A stretch of DNA of 64,000 nucleotides from Stutzerimonas stutzeri (GCF_002890895.1 NZ_POUL01000015.1:19078-83077), one strand, 5' to 3'. Shown: positions 17,717 through 26,597, counted from the stretch's first letter. Notes: generated from the sequence alone by a model not told the origin. Program-made: numbers and translations.

Positions 17717-19690
17717 TCAGAACGAAGCGCTCACCCCCAGCGTGTAGCGACGCCCGTCGAGCACGGTTTCGTAACTGTCGTAGTCGATCTGCTCGTTGAA
17801 GACGTTGTACACACCCGCCAGCAGCTTGACGTTTCGGTTCAGCGCATAGGTGCCGCCAAGGTCGACCAGGGTGTACGCCGGGGTGCTCTCCGCCATGCTG
17901 GTGCGCGACAGGTATTCCGAGGTTTCGCTGCGGTAATTGAGCCGTGCCCAGGTGCCGAGGTGGTCGCTGGCCTGCCAATCCAGCATGGTGTTGAACATGT
18001 GCTTGGGCATCTTGTTCAGTGGCTCGCCGCGGAAGTCACCGCTGCGCTGCTCCGAGTCGGTGTAGGTGTAGTTGGCACCCAGGGAGAGGGTCTCGGTGAT
18101 CGCCCAGTCGAAGGTCGCCTCAACACCGCGCATGCGCGCTTCATCGACGTTCACTCGATCACTGATGAAACGGTACGCCTCACCATTGACCACGCACTGG
18201 CCGGAGGCATTGCCGGTGGTATCCGTGCAGCGGCGAAGCTCGGTGATCTTGTCTTCGAAGTCGGTGTTAAACAGGGTCAAGCCCGCCGAGACACCGTTCA
18301 GGCTGTCCCACAACACGCCGATTTCCTGGCTCAGGCTTTCCTCGGGTTTGAGTGCCGAGTTGCCGACAATGACCGCGGGATCGCCCCGTCCGCCGCCGGT
18401 TATCTGTCCCCAGTTATCCACGGCCGCACGAATGTCCGGCGAGCGGTAGCCACTGGAGACGCCGCCCTTGACCGTCCATTGCTCGGCTGCCTGCCACACG
18501 CCGTAAACCCGCGGAGACCAGTGGGTGCCGTAGTTCTCATCGCGATCCATACGCAGGCCGGTGGTCAGCGCGAAGCTGTCGGTCAGGCTCCACTCGTCTT
18601 CGGCGAAGAGCGCCCAGGACCAGCGCGTCAGGCGGGTCAGGTCCTCAGCACCGGCCAGCTGGTTACCCTTGTCCGAAAGATCCTCGTATTTGTACTGACC
18701 GCCGAGCGTGGTGATGTGGTCACCCAGAAACAGCGAGCTCTGCGTGTTGAACACACTGTTCTCCAGCTCCATCTCACGCCCGGGGTTTTCGATGCGCTCC
18801 TGCTGCAGATAGGTTTCCGACTGGCCCGAAGTCCAGCGGCCGGTGTGGCTGATGGAGTAATGCGTGCGGTCGTAGTCGGACAGCGAATCGCTGTTGCCCG
18901 TGCCGGAACGGCCTACGCTGGAGTTGCGTTCCTGCTCGGTCTTACCCGCTTCCAGCACGATGTCATTGGACTCGTCTGGCGTGAACGACAACTTGGCCGT
19001 TCCGCTGTCGGTCTTTTGCTCATTGAATCCGCGAGGGATGTCGTCCTCGTCTCGTCGAGCTGTCTGTCCGTATACCTGCAGCCCCAGAAGGCCGCCGACC
19101 ATTGGCCCGGAGAGGTAGCCGTTCAACGTATGGTAGTCACCGGAGTCGGAGCGGTCCTGGAAGGTCTTTTCGGTGCGTAGCCCACCGTGCCAGGTATCAG
19201 CCACCTTGCGCGTGATGATATTGATCACACCGCCCATGGCATCGGAGCCGTAAAGCGAGGACATCGGGCCGCGCACGACTTCGATGCGTTCGATGGCTTC
19301 CAGCGGCGGCGTCCAGCCTTGCTCGATGCCCGGGCCGTCGCTGTTGGGGCGCGTCGCGCGCGACTCCATGCGCTTGCCGTCGATGAGGATGAGGGTGTAC
19401 TTGGAGGCCATGCCGCGAATGCTGATATCGCTGGAACTGGCGCCGCCGGTGACCACGACGCCCGGGATGTCACGCAGGGCATCGGTGACATCACGGTAGG
19501 ATTTGTTTTCCAGCTCCTCGCGAGTGACCACGGAGATGGAGGCGGGGGCCTGCTTGATCTGCTGCTCGAATCCCGACGCGGTCACGACGACGTTCTTTAG
19601 TTCGACCGGCTCTGCGGCACTGACCGGCGTGCTCATCCAGGTTGCTACAGCGATTGCGCAAGCCAGCCGATGTCGATTGAAAGTCACCAT
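17717..19690 (-). CDS. CirA-type TonB-dependent catecholate siderophore receptor
   Basis: A 657-residue receptor, the same size as E. coli Cir. The signal peptide ends at STPVSAAE, and the TonB-box region is KNVVVTASGFEQ. The plug has APASISVVTREELENKSYRD, VTDALRDIPGVVV, ISIRGMASKYTLILIDGKRM and IERIEVVRGPMSSLYGSDAM followed by GGVINIIT. The barrel ends GRRYTLGVSASF. The motif spacing matches Cir/IrgA-type receptors of linear or cyclic catecholates. Directly upstream on the same strand are a sensor kinase and response regulator, as at the pfeRS-pfeA and pirRS-pirA loci of P. aeruginosa, and a Fur box precedes the gene. Ferric-catechol-responsive expression is inferred. Confidence 0.88.
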   Translation of the reverse strand: MVTFNRHRLACAIAVATWMSTPVSAAEPVELKNVVVTASGFEQQIKQAPASISVVTREELENKSYRDVTDALRDIPGVVVTGGASSSDISIRGMASKYTLILIDGKRMESRATRPNSDGPGIEQGWTPPLEAIERIEVVRGPMSSLYGSDAMGGVINIITRKVADTWHGGLRTEKTFQDRSDSGDYHTLNGYLSGPMVGGLLGLQVYGQTARRDEDDIPRGFNEQKTDSGTAKLSFTPDESNDIVLEAGKTEQERNSSVGRSGTGNSDSLSDYDRTHYSISHTGRWTSGQSETYLQQERIENPGREMELENSVFNTQSSLFLGDHITTLGGQYKYEDLSDKGNQLAGAEDLTRLTRWSWALFAEDEWSLTDSFALTTGLRMDRDENYGTHWSPRVYGVWQAAEQWTVKGGVSSGYRSPDIRAAVDNWGQITGGGRGDPAVIVGNSALKPEESLSQEIGVLWDSLNGVSAGLTLFNTDFEDKITELRRCTDTTGNASGQCVVNGEAYRFISDRVNVDEARMRGVEATFDWAITETLSLGANYTYTDSEQRSGDFRGEPLNKMPKHMFNTMLDWQASDHLGTWARLNYRSETSEYLSRTSMAESTPAYTLVDLGGTYALNRNVKLLAGVYNVFNEQIDYDSYETVLDGRRYTLGVSASF

Positions 19691-19780
19691 GTACTGCCAT
19701 CTCCCTGAGAAAACCTACGTATGCAGCCATGAACGATATGGCGCATGCATGTGAGCTGCGGTGCGATCCGCTAGTCGCTC

Positions 19781-19806
19781 GCAATGCTAAGTATTCTCAT
19801 TTGAGA
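19781..19806 (-). promoter_or_regulatory. Fur box upstream of CirA-type receptor
   Basis: Read on the minus strand it is TCTCAAATGAGAATACTTAG followed by CATTGC, close to the CAAATGAGAATNATTATCATTTGC pattern of Pseudomonas Fur sites. It lies about 90-115 bases before the receptor start, between the kinase stop and the receptor. Confidence 0.65.
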
Positions 19807-19824
19807 GTAAAGCGCATTTACAAT

Positions 19825-21156
19825 CTATACACTTCGCAGGCGGATGATCATGCGTAACCCGGACGCTCCGTTCTCGGCCCAGATCGCGCCGCCCTGCATC
19901 ACCACCATGCTGCGGGCGATGGCCAGGCCCAAACCGAAGCCGTCGCCACCGGGTCGGGCTGCGCTGAGCCGAGCGAAAGGCCTGAAGATCACCGGCAGTT
20001 TCGCCTCCGGTACACCGGGGCCCTGGTCCTCGATGCGCAGCTGCCAGCTGTCACTGTCTCGATTGGCCGTGAGCCATACCACGCCTTGCGCCGGGGAGTA
20101 GCGAATGGCATTGCGCAGGATATTTTCCATGGCCTGCGCCAGCGCGTTGAGATTGCCGAGCACCTGACAGCCTTCCGGTATCTGCGCCTGTATGCGTTCA
20201 CGCGGCCAGCCGGCCTCGAAACAGGCGTTTTCGCAAAGCAGGTCCCAGAGCGCCGCAACGTCCACCGGCTCGCATTCGAAGCGGGGCTGTTCACTGTCCA
20301 GCCAGGCGAACTCCAGGGTGTTATCGACCAGTTGCTGCATGCTGGTGATTTCGCGCTCGGTGCGGCTGCGCATGTCTTCGGCGCCCAGTTCGCTCTCGCA
20401 GGCGACCCGCAGTCTGCTCAGCGGCGTGCGCAGCTCGTGGGAGAGATCGCGCAACAGCTGTTGCTGCTGGGCGACGGAGTCGCGCAGGCGTTGCGTCAGG
20501 TATTCGAGCGAGCGGCCCAGTTCGCCCAGCTCATCGTTGCGTCGCGCGATGGAGGGGGGCAGCAGGGAGTCGAGGCGGTTGCCGCGTAAGGCGTTTGCCT
20601 GTCGGCGCAGGCGGTCCAGCGGTGAAACCAGCATCCGGTAGAGAAGCCAGCAGAACAGCAATGACAGCAGCACCAACGGCAGATAGACGCCGCCCGCAGT
20701 AAGCAGCGCATGGTGGCGCCATGGCCGGAAGCGTTCCGGCAACTGGATGATCAACTTGGCGGCGCTGCCCTCCAGCGGTACCGAAACCAGTGGCAGGCCG
20801 TCATAGCGCCTGCTCATGGGCCAGTCGTAATGCCGCACGAAGGTGAGCTTTTGCCGTTCCTCGTCGCTCAGCGTTTGCCCGCCCAGCGGTTGCAGCTGTT
20901 CGTCCACGACCACCAGCCAGCCCGGCTCACGTTCCTTCATTGCCATCAGCCACTGCGCCATCGCCTCTGGGCCCTCCTGTAGCGCAGCCTGGGCTTCGCC
21001 CGCATAGCCACTGAGGGTGTTGCGCGCCTGTTCAGACAGAAACGAGCTGGTCCTGTCGATATAGCGGCCCACATAGCCGCTGGCCCAGATCATCGACAGG
21101 CAGAATCCGGCCACCAGCACCACCAGGCGCCAGAACAACGAATGACGATTGGGCAT
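19825..21156 (-). CDS. Sensor histidine kinase (PfeS/PirS-like)
   Basis: A 443-residue protein from the ATG at 21156, which overlaps the regulator stop by one base (TGATG). TM1 is about residues 9-27, a periplasmic sensor of about 120 residues follows, and TM2 is about 152-173. Then come HAMP (LVSPLDRLRRQANALRGNRL), the phosphoacceptor box LRDLSHELRTPLSRLR (His240), an N box (MENILRNAIRYSP), and G boxes (DQGPGVPEAKLP, GDGFGLGLAIARSMV). It belongs to the OmpR-coupled class. Its place between an OmpR-type regulator and a CirA-type receptor suggests it senses the cognate siderophore in the periplasm. The ligand itself cannot be read from sequence. Confidence 0.9.
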   Translation of the reverse strand: MPNRHSLFWRLVVLVAGFCLSMIWASGYVGRYIDRTSSFLSEQARNTLSGYAGEAQAALQEGPEAMAQWLMAMKEREPGWLVVVDEQLQPLGGQTLSDEERQKLTFVRHYDWPMSRRYDGLPLVSVPLEGSAAKLIIQLPERFRPWRHHALLTAGGVYLPLVLLSLLFCWLLYRMLVSPLDRLRRQANALRGNRLDSLLPPSIARRNDELGELGRSLEYLTQRLRDSVAQQQQLLRDLSHELRTPLSRLRVACESELGAEDMRSRTEREITSMQQLVDNTLEFAWLDSEQPRFECEPVDVAALWDLLCENACFEAGWPRERIQAQIPEGCQVLGNLNALAQAMENILRNAIRYSPAQGVVWLTANRDSDSWQLRIEDQGPGVPEAKLPVIFRPFARLSAARPGGDGFGLGLAIARSMVVMQGGAIWAENGASGLRMIIRLRSV

Positions 21157-21857
21157 CAGCTCGCCTGCAGTTCCAGCACATAGCCTTTGCCCCATACCGA
21201 CTCCAGGCGCAGGGTCAGCACCTGTTCGCGCGCCAACTTGCGCCGGATGTTGCTGACGTGCATGTCCAGGCTGCGATCATGCTGGGAAAAGCCACGGCGC
21301 AGTGCCTGCTGGTAGAGAAACGGTTTGCTCAGCACTTCTCCGGCTGCCTCGTACAACACTTTCATCAGTCGGTATTCGGTGGCGGTCAGGCCGACCCAGC
21401 GCCCCTCATAACGCAGGTCGCAGCGCTGGTCGTCGAAGTGCACCGCATCCTCGTTCGCCGCTGGCGTTACGCTTCGCTCGTAGGCCACGCGCCGCAGGAT
21501 GGCGGCGATGCGCACCTGCAATTCCTCGATACTGAAGGGCTTGGGCAGGTAGTCGTCGGCCCCGCTGTCGAAGCCCTGGATCCGATGCGCCTCGTTACCC
21601 AGCGCGGACATCATCAGCACCGGCGTGCGGCGTTGCTCGCGCAACCGGGTCAACAGCTCCATGCCGCTGAGTTCCGGCAGCATCACATCCAGCAAGATCA
21701 GGTCGTACGTCGCTTCGCTGGCCAACGCGAGGCCGGTCGGGCCGTCATTGGCGAGGGTGACGTTGAAGCCGCGATGCTCCAGGGAGGTTTTCAGGTGAGG
21801 GCCGAGGATCGGATCGTCCTCAATGGCCAGTATCTGGCGAGTTGCGCAGGTGGACAT
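21156..21857 (-). CDS. OmpR-family response regulator (PfeR/PirR-like)
   Basis: A 233-residue protein. The receiver domain has the acidic pair IEDD (13-16), the phosphoacceptor Asp57 in YDLILLDVMLPELSG, the conserved Thr/Ser region VLMMSALG and the Lys in DYLPKPFS. A C-terminal winged helix follows, with GLTATEYRLMKVLYE, HDRSLDMHVSNIRRKL and ESVWGKGYVLEL. The pair with the downstream kinase is translationally coupled. The most likely target is the CirA-type receptor promoter. A Fur-like box lies just upstream of its start, so both iron and ligand may control the system. Confidence 0.92.
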   Translation of the reverse strand: MSTCATRQILAIEDDPILGPHLKTSLEHRGFNVTLANDGPTGLALASEATYDLILLDVMLPELSGMELLTRLREQRRTPVLMMSALGNEAHRIQGFDSGADDYLPKPFSIEELQVRIAAILRRVAYERSVTPAANEDAVHFDDQRCDLRYEGRWVGLTATEYRLMKVLYEAAGEVLSKPFLYQQALRRGFSQHDRSLDMHVSNIRRKLAREQVLTLRLESVWGKGYVLELQAS

Positions 21858-21870
21858 GCAGAGTTCCGGT

Positions 21871-21895
21871 GCAAATAAGAACGATTATAGATTGC
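21871..21895 (-). promoter_or_regulatory. Candidate Fur box upstream of response regulator
   Basis: The plus strand reads GCAAATAAGAACGATTATAG then ATTGC, ending in matching GCAA/TTGC arms and close to GCAAATGAGAANNATTCTCATTTGC-type Fur sites. It lies 14-38 bases before the regulator ATG. Confidence 0.55.
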
Positions 21896-22019
21896 CGTCA
21901 GGGCAAAACAGCAAGCGCGACCAGCTGTTTCAGCAGCGTGAGTCGCCGCTCGGGCTCGACTTTCCAGGTGCACCAAGTGCATCTTCAGCGTCCGCGATCC
22001 GTGCTATCTGGAGATGTCC

Positions 22020-22871
22020 ATGCGCCTGCCTTGTTTCTCATTTCTGCTCATGACGCTGCTGAGCGGTAGCCCTGTCGCTATGGCGACCAGCGCAGGAGAG
22101 GAGGGGCAATTGATCGAGACGATCAACGCCTATCGCAGCGAAGTGCAGCGCTGCGAAGAGCGGGCGAGCGAAGAGCTGACGGCGCTGGCAACGGACTCGC
22201 GCCTGGTGTTGCCCGCAACCGGCGCCGGTGATCTGCAGGGCTCGCTGGGCCGCAACGGTTATCCGATGGCCAATGTGCAGGCCATCAGCCTGTCCGGACC
22301 ACGCGATGCGCAAGCCGCCATGCAGGCGCTGCGCGAAAGCTTTTGTCGCGTGGTGCTTGACCCGCAGTACGCCGATATCGGCGTAAGCCGCGAAGGGCGC
22401 GACTGGCGCATCGTGCTGGCACGGCCAATGCTCGGTGGGCACCTGAAAGACTCCCAGACTGAAGGCCAGGCGCTGCTTGATGAGCTCAACCGTGTGCGAG
22501 CCAGCGCGCGCCAATGTGCCGGAAAACCCTTCGCCGCGACCGCTCCGCTGAACTGGAACGCAACGCTTGCCGGTCTCGCCGAAGCCCACAGTCGAGCCAT
22601 GGCTAATGACAACTTCTTCAGCCATCTGGATCGTGACGGACGAACGCCGGGCGACAGGGCCGAGCTGGCAGGCTATCCCGGTGCTCCAGTTGGCCAGAAC
22701 ATCGCCGCCGCGCTGGATCGACCGCGACAGATTGTCGAAGGCTGGCTGGCGAATCCAGGGCATTGCGCCAATCTGATGAACCCGCAATTCACTGAAGCGG
22801 GCGCCGCCTATGCGGTGGACCCGCAGAGCGATGCCGGTATCCATTGGGTCGCATTCTTCGGCGAGCAATAG
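22020..22871 (+). CDS. Secreted CAP-domain protein (SCP/PR1-like)
   Basis: About 283 residues; the ATG at 22020 has GGAG six bases upstream. A signal peptide (MRLPCFSFLLMTLLSGSPVA, cut near AMATS) is followed by an N-terminal half of about 120 residues that itself resembles a degenerate CAP-like repeat (IETINAYRSEVQRCEERAS). The C-terminal CAP domain is clear: LLDELNRVRASARQCAGKPF, LAEAHSRAMANDNFFSHLDR, GQNIAA, and IVEGWLANPGHCANLMNPQF. CAP proteins are extracytoplasmic; some bind sterols or lipids or act as proteases. The specific role here is unknown. The gene stands alone on the plus strand. Confidence 0.85.
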   Translation: MRLPCFSFLLMTLLSGSPVAMATSAGEEGQLIETINAYRSEVQRCEERASEELTALATDSRLVLPATGAGDLQGSLGRNGYPMANVQAISLSGPRDAQAAMQALRESFCRVVLDPQYADIGVSREGRDWRIVLARPMLGGHLKDSQTEGQALLDELNRVRASARQCAGKPFAATAPLNWNATLAGLAEAHSRAMANDNFFSHLDRDGRTPGDRAELAGYPGAPVGQNIAAALDRPRQIVEGWLANPGHCANLMNPQFTEAGAAYAVDPQSDAGIHWVAFFGEQ

Positions 22872-23018
22872 AGGCTGCTGGGACGAATCCTCTATTGGTC
22901 AAGAACGGCAAACGTTCGTTTTCCGATCGGGCTTGGTCGCCAGCGAACATTTGGTGGGTCGGTGCGTTCGAACAAGGAACCGCTCAATCTTGCCGGCAAC
23001 AGACCAGGAGCCAACAAC

Positions 23019-23168
23019 ATGACCGACCCTAAAGACCCGCTCAAGGATGGCCTGACCCCACCGGACTACGACGAATACGGCGACGTGCCTGAGTCGGGTG
23101 AAAACGAGCAGGAAGAACAGGTTGATCCCAACGACGAGCCGAACGCCGGAGAAAGCCCGCTCGGCTAA
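23019..23168 (+). CDS. Small acidic hypothetical protein (49 aa)
   Basis: ATG at 23019 with CAGGAG spaced about eight bases upstream. The protein, starting MTDPKDPLKDGLTPPDYDEY, is very rich in Asp, Glu, Pro and Asn, has no hydrophobic core, and is probably disordered. The good ribosome site and strong acidic bias support a real gene; the function is unknown. Confidence 0.55.
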   Translation: MTDPKDPLKDGLTPPDYDEYGDVPESGENEQEEQVDPNDEPNAGESPLG

Positions 23169-23319
23169 ACGGCAGTAACTGCTCTTTTGCCGGCAGGGGC
23201 CTTTCGCCAGGCGCCATGCTGGACAATTCGATCCGCCCAGCTTAAAAGGACGCGCGTCGTGCTCGGTAGCGCAAAGGTGCTAGCTGGCAGTCGTGTGTTA
23301 TCCCAAAGGCAGGTAGATC

Positions 23320-23445
23320 GTGAGAAAGAAGAAGCCAGTAGACCCTGTTCGCCAAGCAGAAAAGAACCGCGCCCATCGGATCGGCTGGGTAATCGCCGCT
23401 GCCGGCATCGTGGTGGGCTTCATCCTGATAATGATGCAGCCATAG
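23320..23445 (+). CDS. Small single-pass membrane protein (41 aa)
   Basis: A GTG start at 23320 with GGCAGG about six bases upstream gives a protein with a basic N-terminus (MRKKKPVDPVRQAEKNRAHR) and one transmembrane helix (IGWVIAAAGIVVGFILIMMQ) ending at the C-terminus. The positive-inside layout is what is expected of a genuine small inner-membrane protein. Its function is unknown. Confidence 0.6.
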   Translation: MRKKKPVDPVRQAEKNRAHRIGWVIAAAGIVVGFILIMMQP

Positions 23446-23466
23446 CCGCCTGTTCAGGTTAGTTCG

Positions 23467-23745
23467 TCAACGGGCGGTACGACCGGCAGGCCTTTCCGTC
23501 ATCATCAGCAGCAAGGGCATCGCCCCGGCGGGTTTGGCTTTCGCCTCCTGACTTTGCTTACCGGGCGTCCCAGCTATGATGCTGGCCACCGTTAACAGCA
23601 GTAGCAATACCAGCATGTGCAGCGGGACTCGCCGAGCGCTCGTTAGGAGGGCGGCCCAACCTTGGACTCCAGCCGGTATTGGACCATCTGTTCGCTCCGG
23701 TTGGCTGCCTGTATCGTTCTGCACCTGCTTAAGCCCAACAGACAT
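23467..23745 (-). CDS. Hypothetical small membrane protein
   Basis: About 92 residues from the ATG at 23745, which has GAGG upstream. A polar N-terminus of about 40 residues is followed by one strong hydrophobic segment (LHMLVLLLLLTVASIIAG) and a basic, proline-containing tail (MMTERPAGRTAR). No family was recognised. Composition and a plausible ribosome site give moderate support; it could be a chance frame. Confidence 0.4.
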   Translation of the reverse strand: MSVGLKQVQNDTGSQPERTDGPIPAGVQGWAALLTSARRVPLHMLVLLLLLTVASIIAGTPGKQSQEAKAKPAGAMPLLLMMTERPAGRTAR

Positions 23746-24205
23746 GTTCAATCCTCTAAAAGAACCCGCCGCCATCGAGCTTGTATAAGTCTCGTCCTAA
23801 TCCGTGGCAGGCGGAGCCGACTGTATAGGGGCGCCACATGGCCATCAATCGCCTTAACGATGGATGTTACGGTCAGGATTAAGCATTCGATGTGTTGTTG
23901 TATCGCTATGGGTGCTATTTAGCGCGCATCGCCTGATGCCGCCGACCCTCTACCCCAAGTACTGGCCCACTTGCATGCATCGACGACATGCATCAGCTGA
24001 GTATCGAGCAGTACAGTGATTGGTGCATTGGCCATGGGAAGACCTGGCCAAGGTTAGGGCCGCGCACGTTAGAGGGGGCTACGCCGGCTATGGTATGGGG
24101 TCGGCACCTTGATGCTCATCTGCGCTGTAAGCCGCATGCGGTTGTCGTCTATCCAGCCACTGCACCTGTGCGGCAGGTCGGCCTAGCTGATGAAGACAAT
24201 GCGGT
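23746..24205. other. Intergenic region without recognised gene
   Basis: About 460 bases. Short frames are present but none has a convincing start, family motif or ribosome site. The stretch is less GC-rich in its first half. No repeat or RNA gene was recognised. Confidence 0.45.
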
Positions 24206-24694
24206 TCAGCATGGTTTACGCGCCGCTCCAAACCCGGGGCCGGAACGTGTGTTGTTGCCCTTGGCCAAGCGGTCGTAAAGCACCACGTTGACCGTCGCGG
24301 CGAGGTTCATGCAACCGTTGGTGGGGATGTAGACCACGTCCTCGCACCAGTCACGGATCTCTTTGCTCAGCGAGCCATCTTCTGCGCCGAAGATGTACAG
24401 CGCGCGATCCGGATGGGTGTATTCAGGAAGGGCTCGCGCACCTTCGACCAATTCCACGGCGACCGGCACGCAGCCGAGCGGCAGGATCTTGCGCAGATCA
24501 TCGATGTTGATCAGCGGAATGTCCTGATGGACTTTCTTGGTGTCGGTGATGAAATCCTTGGCTCGGTCGTAGCGAGTGCCGGTGTAGAACACCGACGCCG
24601 CGCCATAGCAGCCTGCTGCTCGCATGATTGCGCCGACATTGGAAGGCGACTTCGGATTGCTCAAGCCGATGCAGGCGTAACGTTTGTTGCTCAC
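24206..24694 (-). CDS. TrmH-family (SPOUT) RNA methyltransferase
   Basis: A 162-residue protein with a GTG start. It has only the SPOUT knot domain: YACIGLSNPKSPSNVGAIMR (motif 1 with the conserved Asn-Val-Gly), LYIFGAEDGSLS (motif 2) and IPTNGCMNLAATVNVVLYDR (motif 3, forming the SAM-binding knot). TrmH-type enzymes methylate the 2'-hydroxyl of ribose in tRNA or rRNA. The length is that of single-domain members; the target nucleotide cannot be told. A related but broken copy of the C-terminal part lies at 29.4-29.6 kb. Confidence 0.88.
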   Translation of the reverse strand: MSNKRYACIGLSNPKSPSNVGAIMRAAGCYGAASVFYTGTRYDRAKDFITDTKKVHQDIPLINIDDLRKILPLGCVPVAVELVEGARALPEYTHPDRALYIFGAEDGSLSKEIRDWCEDVVYIPTNGCMNLAATVNVVLYDRLAKGNNTRSGPGFGAARKPC

Positions 24695-24766
24695 TGGAAA
24701 AGACTCGCGCGGAAAACGCGCGAGTATACGGGACAGTCTCGTCTCCAGCCGGTTGCCTTGTCGCGA

Positions 24767-25828
24767 TCAGGGAATGAGCTTGCTCGCACGCAGTTTGGCA
24801 AAAACCTCGTAGAAGGCATCGTCACTCGCCTGGTAATCCAGAAAGCCAAGCTTTCGACTCTTCGACATGTCTGTCACCACCTCGATAGGCCGACCCAGGT
24901 CGGCATCGGTGTGCCACGGCGAAATCAGTTTGCCTATGTCCGCTTCGGCCAGGTCGAACTGTTTGGCCATCTCAGCCCATACCGGTGCATCGCCCGCCAT
25001 CTGCTGTTCCAGCGGAGCGGGCTGGCCATCGAATGGCGCCGCTTCGATGCCAAACCACTCGGCAATGCGAGACCACATCCACTTCCAGCGGAACACGTCA
25101 CCGTTGACGATGTTGAAGGCCTGGTTGGCGGCGGCCGGTGTAGTCGAAGCCCAGTGCAGGTGCCGGGCCAGCTGGCCCGCATCGGTCATATCGGTCAGGC
25201 TGTTCCACTGGACTTCCGAGCCCGGAAAGCGGAAGGGCCGACCGGTCTGACGGCAGATCGAGGCGTACACGGCCAGCGTCGTTGCCATGTTCATTGCGTT
25301 GCCGACTGCGATTCCGGTGACGGTGTGGGGGCGGTGAACGCTCCAACTGAAGCCATCGCGTTCGGCCGCCGCAAATACTTCGTCTTCCTGGGCGTAGTAG
25401 AAATTCTCGACGTCGAGCCGCCCTTGTTCTTCACGAAACGGCGTCTGCGGCAGCGAGCCTTTGCCGTAGGCTTCGAACGGGCCAAGGTAGTGCTTGAGGC
25501 CGGTGACCAGCGCGACGTGGCGAACCGAGTGGGAGCTGCGGACGGCTTCGAGTACGTTTCGAATCATCTGCGCATTCACGCGTATGTTCTCCGCCTCGGT
25601 GGCCTGGCGAGCCCAGGTGGTCAGAAAGAGGTGAGTGGGCGAAACGTCGGCCAGCGCCGAAGACAGGGCCGCCGGATCCAGCAGGTTTGCGCTGATCGGA
25701 GAAACCCCGGATTCCTGACTCGGCCGACGCGCGAGCCCGGCGACCGCCCAGCCTTCTTTGGCCAGCAGGCGAGACACCGCGCTACCCACGATTCCACTCG
25801 CGCCGACCACCAGTGCTTGATTTGTCAT
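24767..25828 (-). CDS. SDR family oxidoreductase (PRISE/progesterone 5-beta-reductase-like)
   Basis: A 353-residue extended SDR. The Rossmann start is ALVVGASGIVGSAVSRLLAK and cofactor-side residues follow in GLARRPS, which suggests NADPH. Characteristic family motifs are HLFLTTWARQATEAENIRVN, VALVTGLKHYLGPFEAYGKG and FSWSVHRPHTVTGIAVGNAM. The layout matches the plant progesterone 5-beta-reductase/iridoid synthase group, whose bacterial members reduce enones, with Tyr in place of the classic YxxxK (here FYYAQEDEVF). The natural substrate is unknown. An HxlR-type regulator is transcribed divergently 86 bases away and probably controls it. Confidence 0.82.
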   Translation of the reverse strand: MTNQALVVGASGIVGSAVSRLLAKEGWAVAGLARRPSQESGVSPISANLLDPAALSSALADVSPTHLFLTTWARQATEAENIRVNAQMIRNVLEAVRSSHSVRHVALVTGLKHYLGPFEAYGKGSLPQTPFREEQGRLDVENFYYAQEDEVFAAAERDGFSWSVHRPHTVTGIAVGNAMNMATTLAVYASICRQTGRPFRFPGSEVQWNSLTDMTDAGQLARHLHWASTTPAAANQAFNIVNGDVFRWKWMWSRIAEWFGIEAAPFDGQPAPLEQQMAGDAPVWAEMAKQFDLAEADIGKLISPWHTDADLGRPIEVVTDMSKSRKLGFLDYQASDDAFYEVFAKLRASKLIP

Positions 25829-25914
25829 CTTCAGACCCCAAAAACGAAACAGGCCTGCACCTTACCCACTCGAAAATGCCGATCCAAGTCGGCACCAAAT
25901 GGTAACCATCCCCC

Positions 25915-26301
25915 ATGCAACCCGGCTCTGACGAAGAACAATGGCGCGAAGACTGCGCCCCAAGACGCGTGCTCGAGATCTTCTCGACCAAGTGGACCAG
26001 CATGATTCTGCACACCCTGCATGCTCGCCACGACGGCACCGCGCGCAGCGGCGCGTTGCATCGAAGTCTGCCGGGTATATCCAAGAAAATGCTGATCCAG
26101 ACGCTGCGTGAGCTGGAGGGCAGCGGGCTGATCGAACGACATACGCTCGATACAGTACCGCCTGCCGTGAGCTATGCACTCTCGCCACTGGGCAAGCTTA
26201 TGGTCCAACCCATCGAGATGATCTACGACTGGGCGAGGCAGAACTCAGGCGCGCTGGACCAGCTGCGGCCACGAAGCACGTCGCGCCGGCGGGGGGAGTG
26301 A
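25915..26301 (+). CDS. HxlR-family winged-helix transcriptional regulator
   Basis: A 128-residue protein. The HxlR domain is evident: an early Cys (REDCAPRRVLEIFSTKWTSM), ILHTLHARHDGTARSGALHR, LPGISKKMLIQTLRELEGSG, LIERHTLDTVPPAVSYALSP and LGKLMVQPIEMIYDWARQ. These dimeric regulators respond to reactive carbonyls, quinones or thiol stress through cysteines. The single Cys at about residue 14 is in the position used by redox-sensing members. Divergent placement next to the PRISE-like reductase suggests it is the local regulator. Confidence 0.88.
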   Translation: MQPGSDEEQWREDCAPRRVLEIFSTKWTSMILHTLHARHDGTARSGALHRSLPGISKKMLIQTLRELEGSGLIERHTLDTVPPAVSYALSPLGKLMVQPIEMIYDWARQNSGALDQLRPRSTSRRRGE

Positions 26302-26597
26302 AGCTGAGACCTGAATAGCGGACAGCTTGACGCTGCCTTGCTGGCGTTTGCCGAGCGATAGGGTGAAAGCCGGCTCCACCTTTATCCGCGCGCGCGCGCA
26401 AAACCTCCCAGTAGGGTGTGCGACTTCACACTTCCATCACTCCACGCCGCCGCTTTTGACCTTTGCAAGGTTAGAGAAAGGTAGCGCGAATCCAATAGCG
26501 CCCTGAGCGGTGCATCAACGCGATTATTCGCGGCCAGACTCAGGCGCTGACCGTGCAAGTGGCCTGCGCTCATCTTCAAAGCCAGAAAGGATTTACC

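Noticed and set aside
17960..19180. Plus-strand open frame of 406 codons
   Set aside because: Antisense to the CirA-type receptor and without recognisable features.
23988..24278. Plus-strand 96-codon frame
   Set aside because: It overlaps the TrmH-type gene end, has no ribosome site and matches no family.
24413..26005. Open frame of about 530 codons on the plus strand
   Set aside because: It overlaps the TrmH-type, PRISE-like and intergenic sequences on the opposite strand; its translation has no domain features.
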